DNA from: Thiomonas intermedia
GTDB lineage: Bacteria > Pseudomonadota > Gammaproteobacteria > Burkholderiales > Burkholderiaceae_C
Assembly (NCBI GenBank): GCA_020722545.1
Contig: DYKQ01000005.1
Span: 4,023 to 42,529 of the forward strand
Direction: 5' to 3'
DNA: 38,507 nucleotides
Of the stretch, positions 9,275-18,809 are shown piece after piece; positions within the stretch are counted from its first letter, which is position 1; each line of letters starts with the position of its first letter. The position numbers and the translations under genes were made by a program. Below the pieces are notes generated by a model. The model saw only the letters and a list, made by a program, of their open reading frames with translations. It was not told the origin of the DNA and did no database searches.

Positions 9275-10627
9275 ATGTTCAAAAAAATCCTCATCGCCAA
9301 CCGTGGCGAAATCGCCCTCCGGGTGCAGCGTGCCTGCCGCGAACTGGGCATCCAGACCGTGGTGGTCTATTCAGAAGCTGATCGTGAAGCGAAGTATGTA
9401 CGGCTGGCCGACGAGGCCGTGTGCATCGGCCCGGCGCCCTCGGCGCAGAGCTATCTGCATATGCCGGCCATCATTTCCGCTGCCGAAGTGACCGACGCCG
9501 AGGCGATTCACCCCGGTTACGGCTTTCTGTCGGAGAGCGCGGATTTCGCCGAGCGGGTGGAGAAATCCGGCTTCGCCTTCATCGGCCCGCGTCCCGATTC
9601 CATTCGTCTGATGGGCGACAAGGTCAGCGCCAAGCAGGCCATGATCCGTTCGGGCGTGCCCTGCGTGCCGGGCTCGGAGGGGGCGCTGCCCGACGATCCG
9701 CGCGAAATCACCCGCATCGCCCGCTCGATCGGCTATCCCGTCATCATCAAGGCCGCAGGCGGCGGCGGCGGCCGCGGCATGCGCGTGGTGCACACCGAAG
9801 CCGCGCTGCTCAATGCCGTGTCCATGACCCGCAGCGAGGCGGGTGCGGCTTTCGGCAACCCGGCGGTCTATATGGAGAAGTTTCTGCTCCAGCCGCGGCA
9901 TATTGAAATCCAGGTGCTGGCTGACACCCACGGCAACGCGCTGTGGCTGGGCGAGCGCGATTGTTCGATGCAGCGCCGCCACCAGAAGATTCTCGAGGAA
10001 GCCCCCGCTCCCGGCATTCCGCGGCGGCTGATCGAGCGTATCGGCGCCCGCTGCGCGGACGCCTGCAAAAAAATCGGCTACCGCGGCGCGGGCACCTTCG
10101 AGTTTCTGTATGAAAACGGCGAGTTCTACTTCATCGAGATGAACACCCGCGTGCAGGTCGAGCACCCCGTCACCGAACTCATCACCGGCATCGACATCGT
10201 GGTCGAGCAGATCCGCATTGCCGCGGGCGAGAAGCTGACCATGCGCCAGCGCGGCGTGCAGCTCAACGGCCATGCCATCGAGTGCCGCATCAACGCCGAA
10301 GACCCCTACAAGTTCACCCCGTCGCCGGGCCGAATCGCCATGTGGCACACCCCGGGCGGCCCGGGCGTGCGGGTCGATTCTCACGCCTACGCCAACTACT
10401 TCGTGCCGCCCAACTATGACTCGATGATCGGCAAGATCATCGTGCATGGCGCCACGCGCGAGCAGGCGATCGCGCGCATGCGCATCGCCCTGTCGGAAAT
10501 GGTGGTGGACGGCATCCAGACCAATATCCCGCTGCACCGCGAACTCATGGTGGATGCGCGCTTCATTGAAGGCGGCGCCAGCATCCACTACCTCGAGGAA
10601 TACCTCGCCGCGCGGCATACCGCCTGA
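9275..10627 (+). CDS. accC: Biotin carboxylase subunit of acetyl-CoA carboxylase
   Basis: ATP-dependent carboxylation of BCCP biotin, first half-reaction of acetyl-CoA carboxylase. The 450-residue length is normal. It shows the N-terminal [17 protein letters not shown], the ATP-grasp glycine-rich loop [11 protein letters not shown] (160-170), the [20 protein letters not shown] block and the catalytic [13 protein letters not shown]. The start ATG is the only one next to this conserved N-terminus. The 161-base gap after accB contains a short CTCC/GGAG hairpin and a 7-bp GCGCCCG/CGGGCGC pairing but no T-tract, so it reads as an intra-operon spacer. prmA follows 21 bases on. Confidence 0.98.
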   Translation: MFKKILIANRGEIALRVQRACRELGIQTVVVYSEADREAKYVRLADEAVCIGPAPSAQSYLHMPAIISAAEVTDAEAIHPGYGFLSESADFAERVEKSGFAFIGPRPDSIRLMGDKVSAKQAMIRSGVPCVPGSEGALPDDPREITRIARSIGYPVIIKAAGGGGGRGMRVVHTEAALLNAVSMTRSEAGAAFGNPAVYMEKFLLQPRHIEIQVLADTHGNALWLGERDCSMQRRHQKILEEAPAPGIPRRLIERIGARCADACKKIGYRGAGTFEFLYENGEFYFIEMNTRVQVEHPVTELITGIDIVVEQIRIAAGEKLTMRQRGVQLNGHAIECRINAEDPYKFTPSPGRIAMWHTPGGPGVRVDSHAYANYFVPPNYDSMIGKIIVHGATREQAIARMRIALSEMVVDGIQTNIPLHRELMVDARFIEGGASIHYLEEYLAARHTA

Positions 10628-10648
10628 TAGGGTTTGAACGCATCCGCC

Positions 10649-11545
10649 ATGACCTACCGCGAAGTCACCCTCCCTGTCAGCGAAGAACAGGCCGACCTCC
10701 TCTCCGATGCGCTGATGGAACTCGGCGCCTTGAGCGTGAGCGTTGAAGACCGTTTCGGCGACACGGCGCAGGAGCAGGCCTTGTACGGCGAGCCGGGCAT
10801 GCCGCCTCCCAAGGGCGCCTGGGCGCAATCGCTGCTTCGCGTGCTGTTCGCCGACGAGGCCCAGGCCGACGCTGCGCTGGCCGCCCTGCTCGCCGAAGAC
10901 ATCCTGCCCGATCTGCAAGAGGTGCAACAGTCCACGGTGGAAGATCAGGACTGGGTGCGGCTGACGCAATCTCAGTTCCAGCCGGTGTCGATTGCCGACG
11001 CGCTGTGGATCGTGCCGAGCTGGCATGAGCCGCCCGAGGTCTCGGCGCCCATCATCCGTCTCGACCCCGGGCTGGCCTTCGGCACCGGCGCCCACCCCAC
11101 CACGCGGCTTTGTCTGGAGTGGCTGGCGCGTCAATCGCCAAGCCAACTCAGCGTGCTCGATTACGGTTGTGGTTCGGGTATTCTGGCCATCGCCGCGGCC
11201 AAGTTCGGCGCCGGCCCCGTGGTCGGCGTAGACATCGATCCCGACGCGGTGCTGGCCACCGAAGCCAACGCCGCGGCCAACGACGTCACCGTGCAGACCG
11301 GCCTGCCCGACAAGGTGGCTGATGCGCGATTCGACATCGTCGTCGCCAATATCCTGTCTGCGCCGCTCAAACTGCTGGCGCCCGCGATTGCCGCGCATGT
11401 GAAACCCGGCGGCTGGCTCGTGCTCAGCGGCATACTCGACCGGCAGGCCGAAGAACTCATCGACGCCTACGCGCCCTATGGCGCGCTGCACATCGACAAG
11501 ACGCTCGATGGCTGGGTCTGCCTCGCGGGCCGCGTCCACCCCTGA
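10649..11545 (+). CDS. prmA: Ribosomal protein L11 methyltransferase
   Basis: Trimethylates lysines and the N-terminus of L11. The protein is 298 residues (E. coli 293). The N-terminal substrate-recognition domain is about 1-110, then GLAFGTGAHPTT (141-152) and the SAM-binding VLDYGCGSGILA (169-180); NILSAPLKLLAP is the family NPPY-like motif region. I start at the ATG of MTYREVTLPV; a TTG five codons upstream is in frame but unsupported. accC-prmA neighbourhood is conserved in proteobacteria. The next gene starts seven bases after the stop. Confidence 0.95.
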   Translation: MTYREVTLPVSEEQADLLSDALMELGALSVSVEDRFGDTAQEQALYGEPGMPPPKGAWAQSLLRVLFADEAQADAALAALLAEDILPDLQEVQQSTVEDQDWVRLTQSQFQPVSIADALWIVPSWHEPPEVSAPIIRLDPGLAFGTGAHPTTRLCLEWLARQSPSQLSVLDYGCGSGILAIAAAKFGAGPVVGVDIDPDAVLATEANAAANDVTVQTGLPDKVADARFDIVVANILSAPLKLLAPAIAAHVKPGGWLVLSGILDRQAEELIDAYAPYGALHIDKTLDGWVCLAGRVHP

Positions 11546-11552
11546 ACAGCGC

Positions 11553-12677
11553 ATGGCACAGGCCACCCGCTGCCCCCACTGCCAGACCGCCTTCAAGGTG
11601 GTGCGCGACCAGCTCTTGCTGCGCGAAGGCTGGGTGCGCTGCGGTCATTGCGGCGAACCGTTCAACGCCCTCGATCACCTGATCGATCTCACCCCGGCGG
11701 CGCCGCCCGCCACCGCCGAGCCCCTGACCCCGGCCGAACCGACCCCGCCGCCCGAAGCGCCGCCCGAACCGCAGGCAAGCACCGTGCCCGTGACGGCGGG
11801 CCTGCGCTGGAACAATATTCCACTCGATCAGCCGACCTATCAGGGATTTCCGCCGCTGACGGTTCAGACCTACAGCCCGGCGCCCCGGACTCCCGCGAAA
11901 CAAGCGCCTGCGCGCGGTGAAAAGGCCGGGCCTGACCAGGCGTTGACGCCCGCCGAAACACCCGATGACCTGTTGCCCGAAGGCAATCTTGCGGCGGACG
12001 AGGTCTCGCTCCCCCAATCTGCTCTCGATCCCGACGCCGCACCGCTGTCCGAGTTCAACCTGAACGACGCGCTCAACTATCAATTCGAGAGCGAAGACCG
12101 CCCGCAAAACGCGCCCGCGCTCGCCGCAAAACCGGTGGAAGCGGAGCCGGAATTCATCCGCAAAGCCCGTCGCCGGGCCCTCTGGAGCAGCACGCCAGCC
12201 CGCGCGGCGCTGGCCGTCATCAGCCTGCTGCTGCTTCTGGCACTCGCCGCTCAGGCCGCGCTGACTTGGCGCGACACCCTGGCGCAGCAATACCCGATCA
12301 GCCGCCCCTGGCTGCAACAGCTCTGCCAGATGACCAGCGGCTGCGAGCTGGCCGCGCCGCGCAACCTCGATGCCCTGGTCATCGACTCCTCCACTCTCAG
12401 CCCGGCCGACAGCGGCTTGCAACTCAGCGTGTTGCTGCGCAACCGATCCGACCGCGCCGTGGCCTGGCCCGCGCTGGAGCTGACGCTGACCAATGCGCAG
12501 GACATGACTCTGCAACGCAAAGTGGTGCAAGCGGCGCAGTACCTCCCCGAAGCGCAGGCCACCCATCGCACCCTGACAGAGGGCCTGGCCGCCGGTCAGC
12601 AGGTGCAATTGCTGCTGCACCTCAAGGTCAACGGCGCCGCCCCGGCGGGTTACAAGCTGGTGTTGTTCTACCCTTGA
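11553..12677 (+). CDS. Zinc-ribbon and DUF3426 membrane protein
   Basis: A 374-residue protein with an N-terminal MJ0042-type zinc ribbon using two CxxC pairs (Cys7, Cys10, Cys30, Cys33). A long Pro/Ala/Glu-rich disordered stretch (about 45-200) follows, then one transmembrane helix (about 217-240) and a periplasmic DUF3426 domain in the last 130 residues. The topology puts the zinc ribbon in the cytoplasm and the folded C-terminal domain outside. The gene commonly follows prmA in betaproteobacteria. Its biochemical role is unknown. I chose the ATG at 11553, right before the zinc ribbon; the longer frame overlaps prmA. Convergent with nagZ, three bases between stops. Confidence 0.88.
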   Translation: MAQATRCPHCQTAFKVVRDQLLLREGWVRCGHCGEPFNALDHLIDLTPAAPPATAEPLTPAEPTPPPEAPPEPQASTVPVTAGLRWNNIPLDQPTYQGFPPLTVQTYSPAPRTPAKQAPARGEKAGPDQALTPAETPDDLLPEGNLAADEVSLPQSALDPDAAPLSEFNLNDALNYQFESEDRPQNAPALAAKPVEAEPEFIRKARRRALWSSTPARAALAVISLLLLLALAAQAALTWRDTLAQQYPISRPWLQQLCQMTSGCELAAPRNLDALVIDSSTLSPADSGLQLSVLLRNRSDRAVAWPALELTLTNAQDMTLQRKVVQAAQYLPEAQATHRTLTEGLAAGQQVQLLLHLKVNGAAPAGYKLVLFYP

Positions 12678-12680
12678 CGG

Positions 12681-13766
12681 TTATTTCTGGCCCGCCGGGC
12701 TTGGCAGGTTGAAAACGTCGTCGAGCGCGGCCCGGTAGCTGTCGCTCACCATGAGCTCGTCCCATTGCAAGGGCGGCTGGGTGGGCAGCAGGTCGAAGCG
12801 ACGCTGGGCGCTGCGGACATCGGGCGTCCACTGCCCGCGCTCCAGCGCCTGATCAAGTTCGCGCAGCAGCACGTCGAGCGGTCGGCCGTTATCGACCACG
12901 CTCTGGTTGCACACCAGCATGGCGTCGCATCCGGCCTGCAAACCCTGCAGCGCGGCCTGGCTGAGACTTTGACCCTCGGCCCGCGCCGCGGCCATGCCGA
13001 GGTCGTCGCTGAGTATCGCGCCGGTAAAGCCGATGCGCTCGCGCAGCACGTCCCGCAGCCATACAGGGCTGAACCCTGCGGGCAGCGGATCCACCTCGGG
13101 GTAGATCACATGCGACGGCATGACCGCGCGCAGCCCGGGCGCCAGCCATTGGTAAGGCGCGGCATCGGCGCTCAGAATGGCGTCGAGGGTGCGCGTGTCG
13201 CGCGCCACGGCCAGATGCGTGTCGGCACGCACATAGCCGTGGCCGGGGAAGTGCTTGGCGCAATGCGCCATGCCCGCACGCGCCAGACCCAGCATCAGGC
13301 TTTGCGCCAGCACCGTCACCACGCGTGCATCGGCGTGAAACGCGCGATCACCGATCACGCTGGAGCCGCCCCAGTCGAGATCGAGCACAGGCGTGAAGCT
13401 GAAATCGACCCCGCAAGCCCGCAGCTCCGAAGCCAGCACGAAACCGCACGCCGCCGCGCGCCGCATGGCGCCTGGGGCATCGACCATCCAATGCGTCCCA
13501 AGCTCGCGCATGGCTGGAAGCGCCGTGAAGCCATCGGTGCGAAAGCGCTGCACCCGCCCGCCCTCGTGATCGACCGCGATCAACAGATCAGGGCGTACCG
13601 CCTTGATCTGCGCGCACAGCGCAGAGAGCTGCCCGCGGCTCTCCCAGTTGCGCGCAAACAGCGCCACCCCGCCCACCAGCGGATTGCGCAGGCGCTTGCG
13701 GTCGGCGGCTCCGAGTTGCAGCCCGGCCACATCGAGGATCAACGGAGAGTGCATCAGCAGTTGCAT
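12681..13766 (-). CDS. nagZ: Beta-N-acetylhexosaminidase NagZ
   Basis: Cytoplasmic family-3 glycoside hydrolase that removes GlcNAc from anhydro-muropeptides during peptidoglycan recycling, which in many bacteria influences beta-lactamase induction. The protein is 361 residues. IAVDHEGGRVQR (63-74) is the sugar-binding motif, KHFPGHG (171-177) with D182 and H184 forms the flexible catalytic loop, and the nucleophile lies in SDDLGM (253-258). A second in-frame ATG four codons in would also serve as start. Last gene of a minus-strand run in which acpS ends 10 bases upstream. Confidence 0.95.
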   Translation of the reverse strand: MQLLMHSPLILDVAGLQLGAADRKRLRNPLVGGVALFARNWESRGQLSALCAQIKAVRPDLLIAVDHEGGRVQRFRTDGFTALPAMRELGTHWMVDAPGAMRRAAACGFVLASELRACGVDFSFTPVLDLDWGGSSVIGDRAFHADARVVTVLAQSLMLGLARAGMAHCAKHFPGHGYVRADTHLAVARDTRTLDAILSADAAPYQWLAPGLRAVMPSHVIYPEVDPLPAGFSPVWLRDVLRERIGFTGAILSDDLGMAAARAEGQSLSQAALQGLQAGCDAMLVCNQSVVDNGRPLDVLLRELDQALERGQWTPDVRSAQRRFDLLPTQPPLQWDELMVSDSYRAALDDVFNLPSPAGQK

Positions 13767-13776
13767 GTCTTTCGCC

Positions 13777-14178
13777 TCAGTCAGGCCGAGTCACTTCGGC
13801 CACAACCATGGCCAGCGCGGTATCGGCCTCATCGGACACCGAGACCAGAAACCGCAACGAACGGGCCTCGCACCAGTCTTTGAGCGCGTCATGCAGCACG
13901 ATGACCGGCTGCCCGCTGGGGAGTTTGAGAATCTCGCAATCGCGCCAGCGCATGGGGCTGTGAATGCCCAGGCCGATGGATTTGGAGAACGCTTCCTTGG
14001 CGGCAAACCGCGTGGCCAGGTAGTTGATGCCGCGCTGGCGCACCTTGGACATGCGGCGCTCATACTCGGCCAGCTCGACGACGCCGAGCACCCGTTGCGC
14101 GAAACGGTCGCCGTTGCGCTGCACCGCGGCGTCCATGCGCGCGATGGAGCAGACATCGACGCCGATGCCGTAGATCAT
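13777..14178 (-). CDS. acpS: Holo-[acyl-carrier-protein] synthase
   Basis: Transfers 4'-phosphopantetheine from CoA to the serine of acyl carrier protein. The 133 residues include GIGVDVCSI (4-12) with the magnesium-binding Asp8, and [14 protein letters not shown] (58-71) with Glu62. It converts apo-AcpP, whose gene lies in the fatty-acid cluster of this window. The start overlaps the pdxJ stop by four bases. The pdxJ-acpS pairing is conserved across proteobacteria. Confidence 0.96.
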   Translation of the reverse strand: MIYGIGVDVCSIARMDAAVQRNGDRFAQRVLGVVELAEYERRMSKVRQRGINYLATRFAAKEAFSKSIGLGIHSPMRWRDCEILKLPSGQPVIVLHDALKDWCEARSLRFLVSVSDEADTALAMVVAEVTRPD

Positions 14179-14948
14179 GAATGCGTTGCCACCGCGCGCG
14201 CGATCACCGCCTGAAAGTCACGCACCGATTGCTTCAGCCCGACGAACACCGCATGGCCGATGAGCGCATGACCGATGTGCAGCTCGCTCACTTCGGGCAG
14301 TGCGGCAATGGCGGGCGTGCTCTGCAGACTCAGGCCGTGGCCGGCGTTGGTCTGCAGGCCCAGACTGCGACCCAGCTTCAGACCCGCGACGATGCGTTCG
14401 AACTCGCGTTGCCGCGCGGCCTCGTCTGCGGCATCGAAAGCGTTGGCGTAAGCGCCGGTGTGCAGCTCGATGCAGGGCGCACCCGCTTGGGCGCTGGCCT
14501 CGATCTGTCGGGTGCTGGGCTCGATGAACAGGGAAACGCGGCAGCCGAAATCGGCCAGACGGACGCAGGCCTCGCGCACGCGGTCGAACTGCCCCGCCAC
14601 ATCCAGCCCGCCCTCGGTAGTCACTTCCTGCCGACGCTCGGGCACCAGGCAGACCATCTGCGGGCGTACTCGGCAGATGATGTCGAGCATCTCCGGAGCG
14701 AGCGCAGACTCGAAATTCAGCGGCGCCGAAAGGGTGGTCTTGAGCCGCTCGACATCGGCATCGCGGATGTGGCGACGGTCTTCGCGCAGGTGGAAGGTGA
14801 TGATGTCCGCCCCGGCTTCGACCGCCTGCTGCGCCGCCAGCACGGGATCGGGAAAACTGCCGCCGCGCGCGTTGCGCAACGTGGCAACGTGGTCGATATT
14901 CACCCCGAGCAGCGGCGCGGCATCGGAGGGGCAAGCCATTGGGTTCAT
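14175..14948 (-). CDS. pdxJ: Pyridoxine 5'-phosphate synthase
   Basis: Condenses 1-deoxy-D-xylulose 5-phosphate and 3-amino-2-oxopropyl phosphate in the DXP-dependent route to vitamin B6. The TIM-barrel protein has 257 residues; [17 protein letters not shown] (about 13-29), the [11 protein letters not shown] active-site loop and NAGHGLS near the C-terminus are diagnostic. Two methionines at the N-terminus (residues 1 and 4) are possible starts. The recO stop and pdxJ start overlap by four bases, so recO-pdxJ-acpS are translationally linked, as in E. coli. Confidence 0.97.
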   Translation of the reverse strand: MNPMACPSDAAPLLGVNIDHVATLRNARGGSFPDPVLAAQQAVEAGADIITFHLREDRRHIRDADVERLKTTLSAPLNFESALAPEMLDIICRVRPQMVCLVPERRQEVTTEGGLDVAGQFDRVREACVRLADFGCRVSLFIEPSTRQIEASAQAGAPCIELHTGAYANAFDAADEAARQREFERIVAGLKLGRSLGLQTNAGHGLSLQSTPAIAALPEVSELHIGHALIGHAVFVGLKQSVRDFQAVIARAVATHS

Positions 14949-15745
14949 AACTTGTGGAGATCAATAAGCAGCTGGCGGGTGCGCAGCATCTGTCCCGAAA
15001 GATGATAGTGAAGCAGGCTGCGCATCAGCATCTTTGCGGCCCGCGCCAGTGCAACATCGCCTTCTGCCGGCGGGCCTTCGCGCAGCGCCAGCAACACCTC
15101 GCCGCGCACCGCCAGGGCATCTGAAGCGGAGCAGGCCGACACGCCCTGATCCGGGTCGACCCGGTAAAACGCATCGGGCAGCACGGGCTCGGAGGTCGCC
15201 CCTTCGAGGTGCAGGTCGGGCAAAAAACCCAGTTCGCGCAACAGCGAAAACTCAAAGCTGCGCAGCACCGGCTCCAGCTCGCCCGCCGTCGCATGGGGGC
15301 GTTGCGCCAGCGCGGCGATGCCGGCGTGATAGGCGTCGAACAGACCTTCGTGAGCATCTTCGCGAGCCAGCAGACGCACGAGCAGTTCGTTGAAATAAAA
15401 ACCGCAAAGCAGGGGCAGGCCCGACAGCGGCGCCAGCCCGCCCGCCCATTCGGCCCGGGTCAGGGTGCGCACCTCGCCGCGGCCGCTCCAACTGGCGTGG
15501 CAGGGCTGAAAACCCAGCAGCACGGCGCGCAGCGCGGAAGTCGGCCGCTTGGCGCCCTTGGCCACCAGCGCCAAGCGGCCATGGCGACGGCTGAACACGT
15601 CGAGCAGCAGGCTGGTTTCCTTCCACGGGTAGCTGTGCAGGACGTAGATGGGCTCTTCCTGCACGCGCTCCACCGAAACGCCGCGCCTGGGAGCACGCGG
15701 CACGGGTCGCACGGCAGCCGGTTCGACGCCCAGCTCAGTCCTCAT
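14945..15745 (-). CDS. recO: DNA repair protein RecO
   Basis: Recombination mediator that with RecR helps load RecA on SSB-covered gaps. The 266 residues include the N-terminal OB-fold beginning at about residue 32 ([27 protein letters not shown]) and a helical C-terminal domain. The zinc-binding cysteines of some RecO proteins are not apparent. The first 30 residues are Arg/Pro-rich and not typical of the family, so the true start may lie inside the frame. As annotated, the start overlaps the era stop by 11 bases. The era-recO-pdxJ-acpS order matches E. coli. Confidence 0.9.
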   Translation of the reverse strand: MRTELGVEPAAVRPVPRAPRRGVSVERVQEEPIYVLHSYPWKETSLLLDVFSRRHGRLALVAKGAKRPTSALRAVLLGFQPCHASWSGRGEVRTLTRAEWAGGLAPLSGLPLLCGFYFNELLVRLLAREDAHEGLFDAYHAGIAALAQRPHATAGELEPVLRSFEFSLLRELGFLPDLHLEGATSEPVLPDAFYRVDPDQGVSACSASDALAVRGEVLLALREGPPAEGDVALARAAKMLMRSLLHYHLSGQMLRTRQLLIDLHKL

Positions 15746-16640
15746 AGCCGAAGGCGCGCACGGCGGCCTGGTCGTCGGCCCAGCCCGAACGGGTCTTGAC
15801 CCAGACCTCCAGAAAAACCGGTCCGTCGAACAAGACCTGCATGTCCTGCCGCGCTTTGGTGGAGATGCGCTTGAGGCGCTCGCCCCCAGCGCCGATCACC
15901 ATGGCCTTGTGTCCATCCCGATCGACGATGATGGCCGCGGAAATGCGGCGCAGATCGCCTTCCTGGGCGAACTGCTCGATGACCACGGTGCTGGTGTAGG
16001 GCAATTCGTCGCCGGTCAGGCGGAACAGCTTCTCCCGCAGAATCTCCGCCGCCAGGAAGCGCTCGCTGCGGTCGGTGAGGGCGTCTTCTTCATAGCCCCA
16101 CTCACCTTCATGCAGGTAGGGCTCCATGATGGACAGCAGCCGGGGCGCATCGGCTTTTTTTTGCGCCGACATCGGCACGATCTCGGCAAACTTGCGCAGC
16201 TGCCCCAGTTCGGCCAGCCAGGGCAGCAGCTTTTCGCGCGGAGTGATGCGGTCAAGTTTGTTGACCACGGCGATCACCGGTCGGTCGTCGGGCAAGACCT
16301 CAAGCACGGTGCGATCCTGCGGCAGAATCTTGCCCGCCTCAAGCACCCAGAGCACCAGATCGACCTCGCTCAAAGCGCCGGTGACGGTGCGGTTCATCGC
16401 CCGGTTGAGGGCGTGCATATGCTGGGTCTGGAAGCCCGGCGTATCGACAAACGCGAACTGCGAAGCTCCGCGTGTGGTCACCCCGAGAATGCGGTGCCGC
16501 GTGGTCTGCGCCTTGTGCGAGGTGATGCTCACCTTGGCGCCCACCAGGGCATTGAGCAGGGTGGATTTGCCCACATTGGGACGGCCGACAATGGCCACAG
16601 TGCCGAAGCGACGCAGCGAATCCGGGGGCGATGAGGTCAT
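15735..16640 (-). CDS. era: GTPase Era
   Basis: Essential GTPase that binds the 3' end of 16S rRNA and helps 30S maturation. It has 301 residues. Walker A GRPNVGKS (19-26), DTPGFQ, and NKLDR for guanine specificity are present, followed by a C-terminal KH domain (about 215-301) with the [12 protein letters not shown] loop that binds the anti-Shine-Dalgarno end. The start overlaps the rnc stop by four bases, the classical rnc-era coupling. Confidence 0.97.
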   Translation of the reverse strand: MTSSPPDSLRRFGTVAIVGRPNVGKSTLLNALVGAKVSITSHKAQTTRHRILGVTTRGASQFAFVDTPGFQTQHMHALNRAMNRTVTGALSEVDLVLWVLEAGKILPQDRTVLEVLPDDRPVIAVVNKLDRITPREKLLPWLAELGQLRKFAEIVPMSAQKKADAPRLLSIMEPYLHEGEWGYEEDALTDRSERFLAAEILREKLFRLTGDELPYTSTVVIEQFAQEGDLRRISAAIIVDRDGHKAMVIGAGGERLKRISTKARQDMQVLFDGPVFLEVWVKTRSGWADDQAAVRAFGYED

Positions 16641-17467
16641 GGCGATTTGAGAGGTTTAGGCGGTCGCCGCACCGGCGAACGACGCTGCTGATTGTGCGCC
16701 AGCGCAGGCTGCGCCGCATCGGGCGCGTGGCTGGGCTGAACGCCTTGCCCGCGTTCATCCACCAACACGGGCCGGTTGCCACGACGCACGGGTTTTGCGC
16801 CGCCTCGGCCAATGCGCTCGATCATGCGCGTGGCGGCGTCCTGTTCGGCGCGGCGGCGGCTGTCGCCCTCGCCCTCCACTTTCAGTCCGAGCGCCGCGAC
16901 GGCGCACTCCACCTTGAATTGCTGCTGGTGCGCGGCGCCACGCACGTCGAGCACGGCATAGCTGGGCAAAGGCAGACGCTGGCCTTGCAGAAACTCCTGC
17001 AATTGCGTTTTCGCATCCTTGCGGACGACGTCGGCGTCCAGCGTATCCATGAGCGGGGCGAACAGGCGGCGCATCACCTCTTGCGCGGTGTCGAAACCGG
17101 CTTCGAGGTGGATCGCGCCAAGTAGCGCCTCTACCGTATCCGCCAAAATGGATTCACGCTGGGCGCCCCCGCTCTGCAGTTCGCCCTCACCCAGCCTGAG
17201 AAACCGTCCCAGGTCGATCGCGCGGGCCACTTCCGCCAGCGCTTCGGCCCGCACCAGCGCCGCGCGCAGACGGGAGAGTTGCCCCTCGTCTTGCCGCGCC
17301 GCCTGGTGGTAGAGCCAGGCGGCGGCCGAGAGGTTGAGCACCGAATCGCCCAGGAATTCCAGGCGCTCGTTGTGATCCGCGCCAAAGCTGCGATGCGTCA
17401 GCGCCCGCTCAAACAGTTTGCGATCGCGGAAGACGTAGCCCAGCCGCGTTTCAAGTGCCGTGCTCAC
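16637..17467 (-). CDS. rnc: Ribonuclease III, with a basic Pro-rich C-terminal extension
   Basis: Double-strand-specific endonuclease for rRNA precursor and mRNA processing. The catalytic domain shows [14 protein letters not shown] (34-47) and [16 protein letters not shown] (110-125), with the metal-binding Glu/Asp residues intact. A dsRNA-binding domain follows (about 150-220). The protein is 276 residues against about 226 in E. coli; the extra 55 form a tail rich in Arg, Pro, Gln and Ala that looks disordered. The start codon is GTG and the upstream Shine-Dalgarno match is weak, which could keep expression low. It follows lepB and a small DUF4845 gene, the usual order in this group. Confidence 0.95.
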   Translation of the reverse strand: MSTALETRLGYVFRDRKLFERALTHRSFGADHNERLEFLGDSVLNLSAAAWLYHQAARQDEGQLSRLRAALVRAEALAEVARAIDLGRFLRLGEGELQSGGAQRESILADTVEALLGAIHLEAGFDTAQEVMRRLFAPLMDTLDADVVRKDAKTQLQEFLQGQRLPLPSYAVLDVRGAAHQQQFKVECAVAALGLKVEGEGDSRRRAEQDAATRMIERIGRGGAKPVRRGNRPVLVDERGQGVQPSHAPDAAQPALAHNQQRRSPVRRPPKPLKSP

Positions 17468-17474
17468 CCGGGAA

Positions 17475-17825
17475 TCAGTGGGAATGGCCGACGTACTTGA
17501 TCAGCAAGTACACCGGCCCGGCGATGTGAATTTCCTTGTTGTAGGCAAAGGAGATCACCACTTTGTCATTCACCTTGGTGATGTCGAGATCCTGCGCCGT
17601 GACGGAGGAGATGTAATCGACATCGGCCATTTTGGAATAGGCCGAACGAATATCGGCCACGGTCGGCCCGGCCTTGGCCGCCTGATCGACCGCCTTCTGA
17701 ATGGCGAAATATTCCGTGGCGGTGGGTACCGCCTGCGCGCCAATGACCACGATGAACGCGAGGATGGCGCCCCAGAAAATCAACCCGATCAGGGTGATGC
17801 CACGCTGCTTGTCATGCTGCTTCAT
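17475..17825 (-). CDS. DUF4845 family single-pass membrane protein
   Basis: A 116-residue protein with a basic N-terminus (MKQHDKQRG), one membrane helix (about residues 9-30) and a small extracytoplasmic domain. The N-terminal GITLIGLIFWGAILAFIVVIG stretch resembles the hydrophobic head of type IV pilin-like proteins, but no clear prepilin cleavage site is visible. The family sits between lepB and rnc in many beta- and gammaproteobacteria. Its function is not established. I chose the ATG at 17825; an in-frame ATG nine codons upstream adds MPDGEIGAN and lies closer to lepB. Confidence 0.85.
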   Translation of the reverse strand: MKQHDKQRGITLIGLIFWGAILAFIVVIGAQAVPTATEYFAIQKAVDQAAKAGPTVADIRSAYSKMADVDYISSVTAQDLDITKVNDKVVISFAYNKEIHIAGPVYLLIKYVGHSH

Positions 17826-17858
17826 ATTGGCCCCGATTTCTCCATCCGGCAATGACGA

Positions 17859-18785
17859 TCAATGAATCAGCCCTATGTTTTTCGGTGCGCTGAAATTCAT
17901 CCACACCACAAAGGCTTTGCCGATGATATTGCGCTCGGGCACAAAACCCCAATAACGTGAATCCAGCGAGTTGTCGCGGTTGTCGCCCATGACGAAATAA
18001 TTGCCGGCCGGCACCTTGCAGACAAAGCCTTCGGCGTTGTAGTGACACATGTCGCGGTGCGGAAAATTTTCAGGCCCGCCGATGACATAGGGCGGCGCCA
18101 TCGGATTGATTATGATGCGGTGCTCGTGCGTGCCCAGCTTTTCCATGTACTGCTTGTAGTACGTCATGGTGTTGGGGTCGAAATAATCGGGCAAGGGCGT
18201 TTCCTGTACCGGCTTGCCGTTGATCACCAACCGCTTGTTTTCGTACGACACCGTATCGCCCGGCAGCCCGACGATGCGCTTGATGTAATCGATCTTTGGA
18301 TCTTTGGGCAGACGGAACACGATCACATCGCCGAGCTGGGGCAGCGCGCCCGGAGTGAGGCGGGTATGGAGCAGCGGCAGGCGCAGACCGTATTCGAATT
18401 TGTTCACCAGAATCAGGTCGCCTGGCACCAGCGTCGGCTCCATGGAGCCCGAAGGAATCTTGAAGGGCTCGGCCACAAAGGATCGCAGCAAAAACACCAC
18501 CAGGATGACCGGGAACAACCCGGCGGTCCACTCCAGCCACCAGGGCTGACGCTGCACCCGTTCGCGCGCCGCTTCGATGTCGGCATCGCTCGCCACGGCG
18601 CCGTCTGCGGCCAGGCCCTGTTTTTGCAGAGCGCTGCGACGCTCTTCCAGCTGCGCCACGGCCGACTTCGCCGCGCGCCTGCGTTGCGGCGCGAAATACC
18701 AGCGCTCGGCAAACCAGAACCCGCCGGTGATGACCAGGAGAATGAACAGCAATAGGGTGAAGTTGACGCTGGGCGCAGTTTCCAT
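17859..18785 (-). CDS. lepB: Signal peptidase I
   Basis: Inner-membrane protease that removes Sec and Tat signal peptides. It has 308 residues, with two N-terminal membrane segments (about 8-26 and 86-102) and a periplasmic catalytic domain. The catalytic dyad is Ser114 in PSGSMEPT and Lys169 in DYIKRIVGLPGD, and the C-terminal GDNRDNSLDSRYWG box is present. It follows lepA by 24 bases, forming the classical lepA-lepB pair. Confidence 0.97.
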   Translation of the reverse strand: METAPSVNFTLLLFILLVITGGFWFAERWYFAPQRRRAAKSAVAQLEERRSALQKQGLAADGAVASDADIEAARERVQRQPWWLEWTAGLFPVILVVFLLRSFVAEPFKIPSGSMEPTLVPGDLILVNKFEYGLRLPLLHTRLTPGALPQLGDVIVFRLPKDPKIDYIKRIVGLPGDTVSYENKRLVINGKPVQETPLPDYFDPNTMTYYKQYMEKLGTHEHRIIINPMAPPYVIGGPENFPHRDMCHYNAEGFVCKVPAGNYFVMGDNRDNSLDSRYWGFVPERNIIGKAFVVWMNFSAPKNIGLIH

Positions 18786-18809
18786 ACGGGATTATTCTTG
18801 GGGAGTGGA

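Noticed and set aside
9371-11596. A 741-codon minus-strand open frame across accC and prmA
   Set aside because: A shadow of two clear enzymes, with no conserved motif or plausible start.
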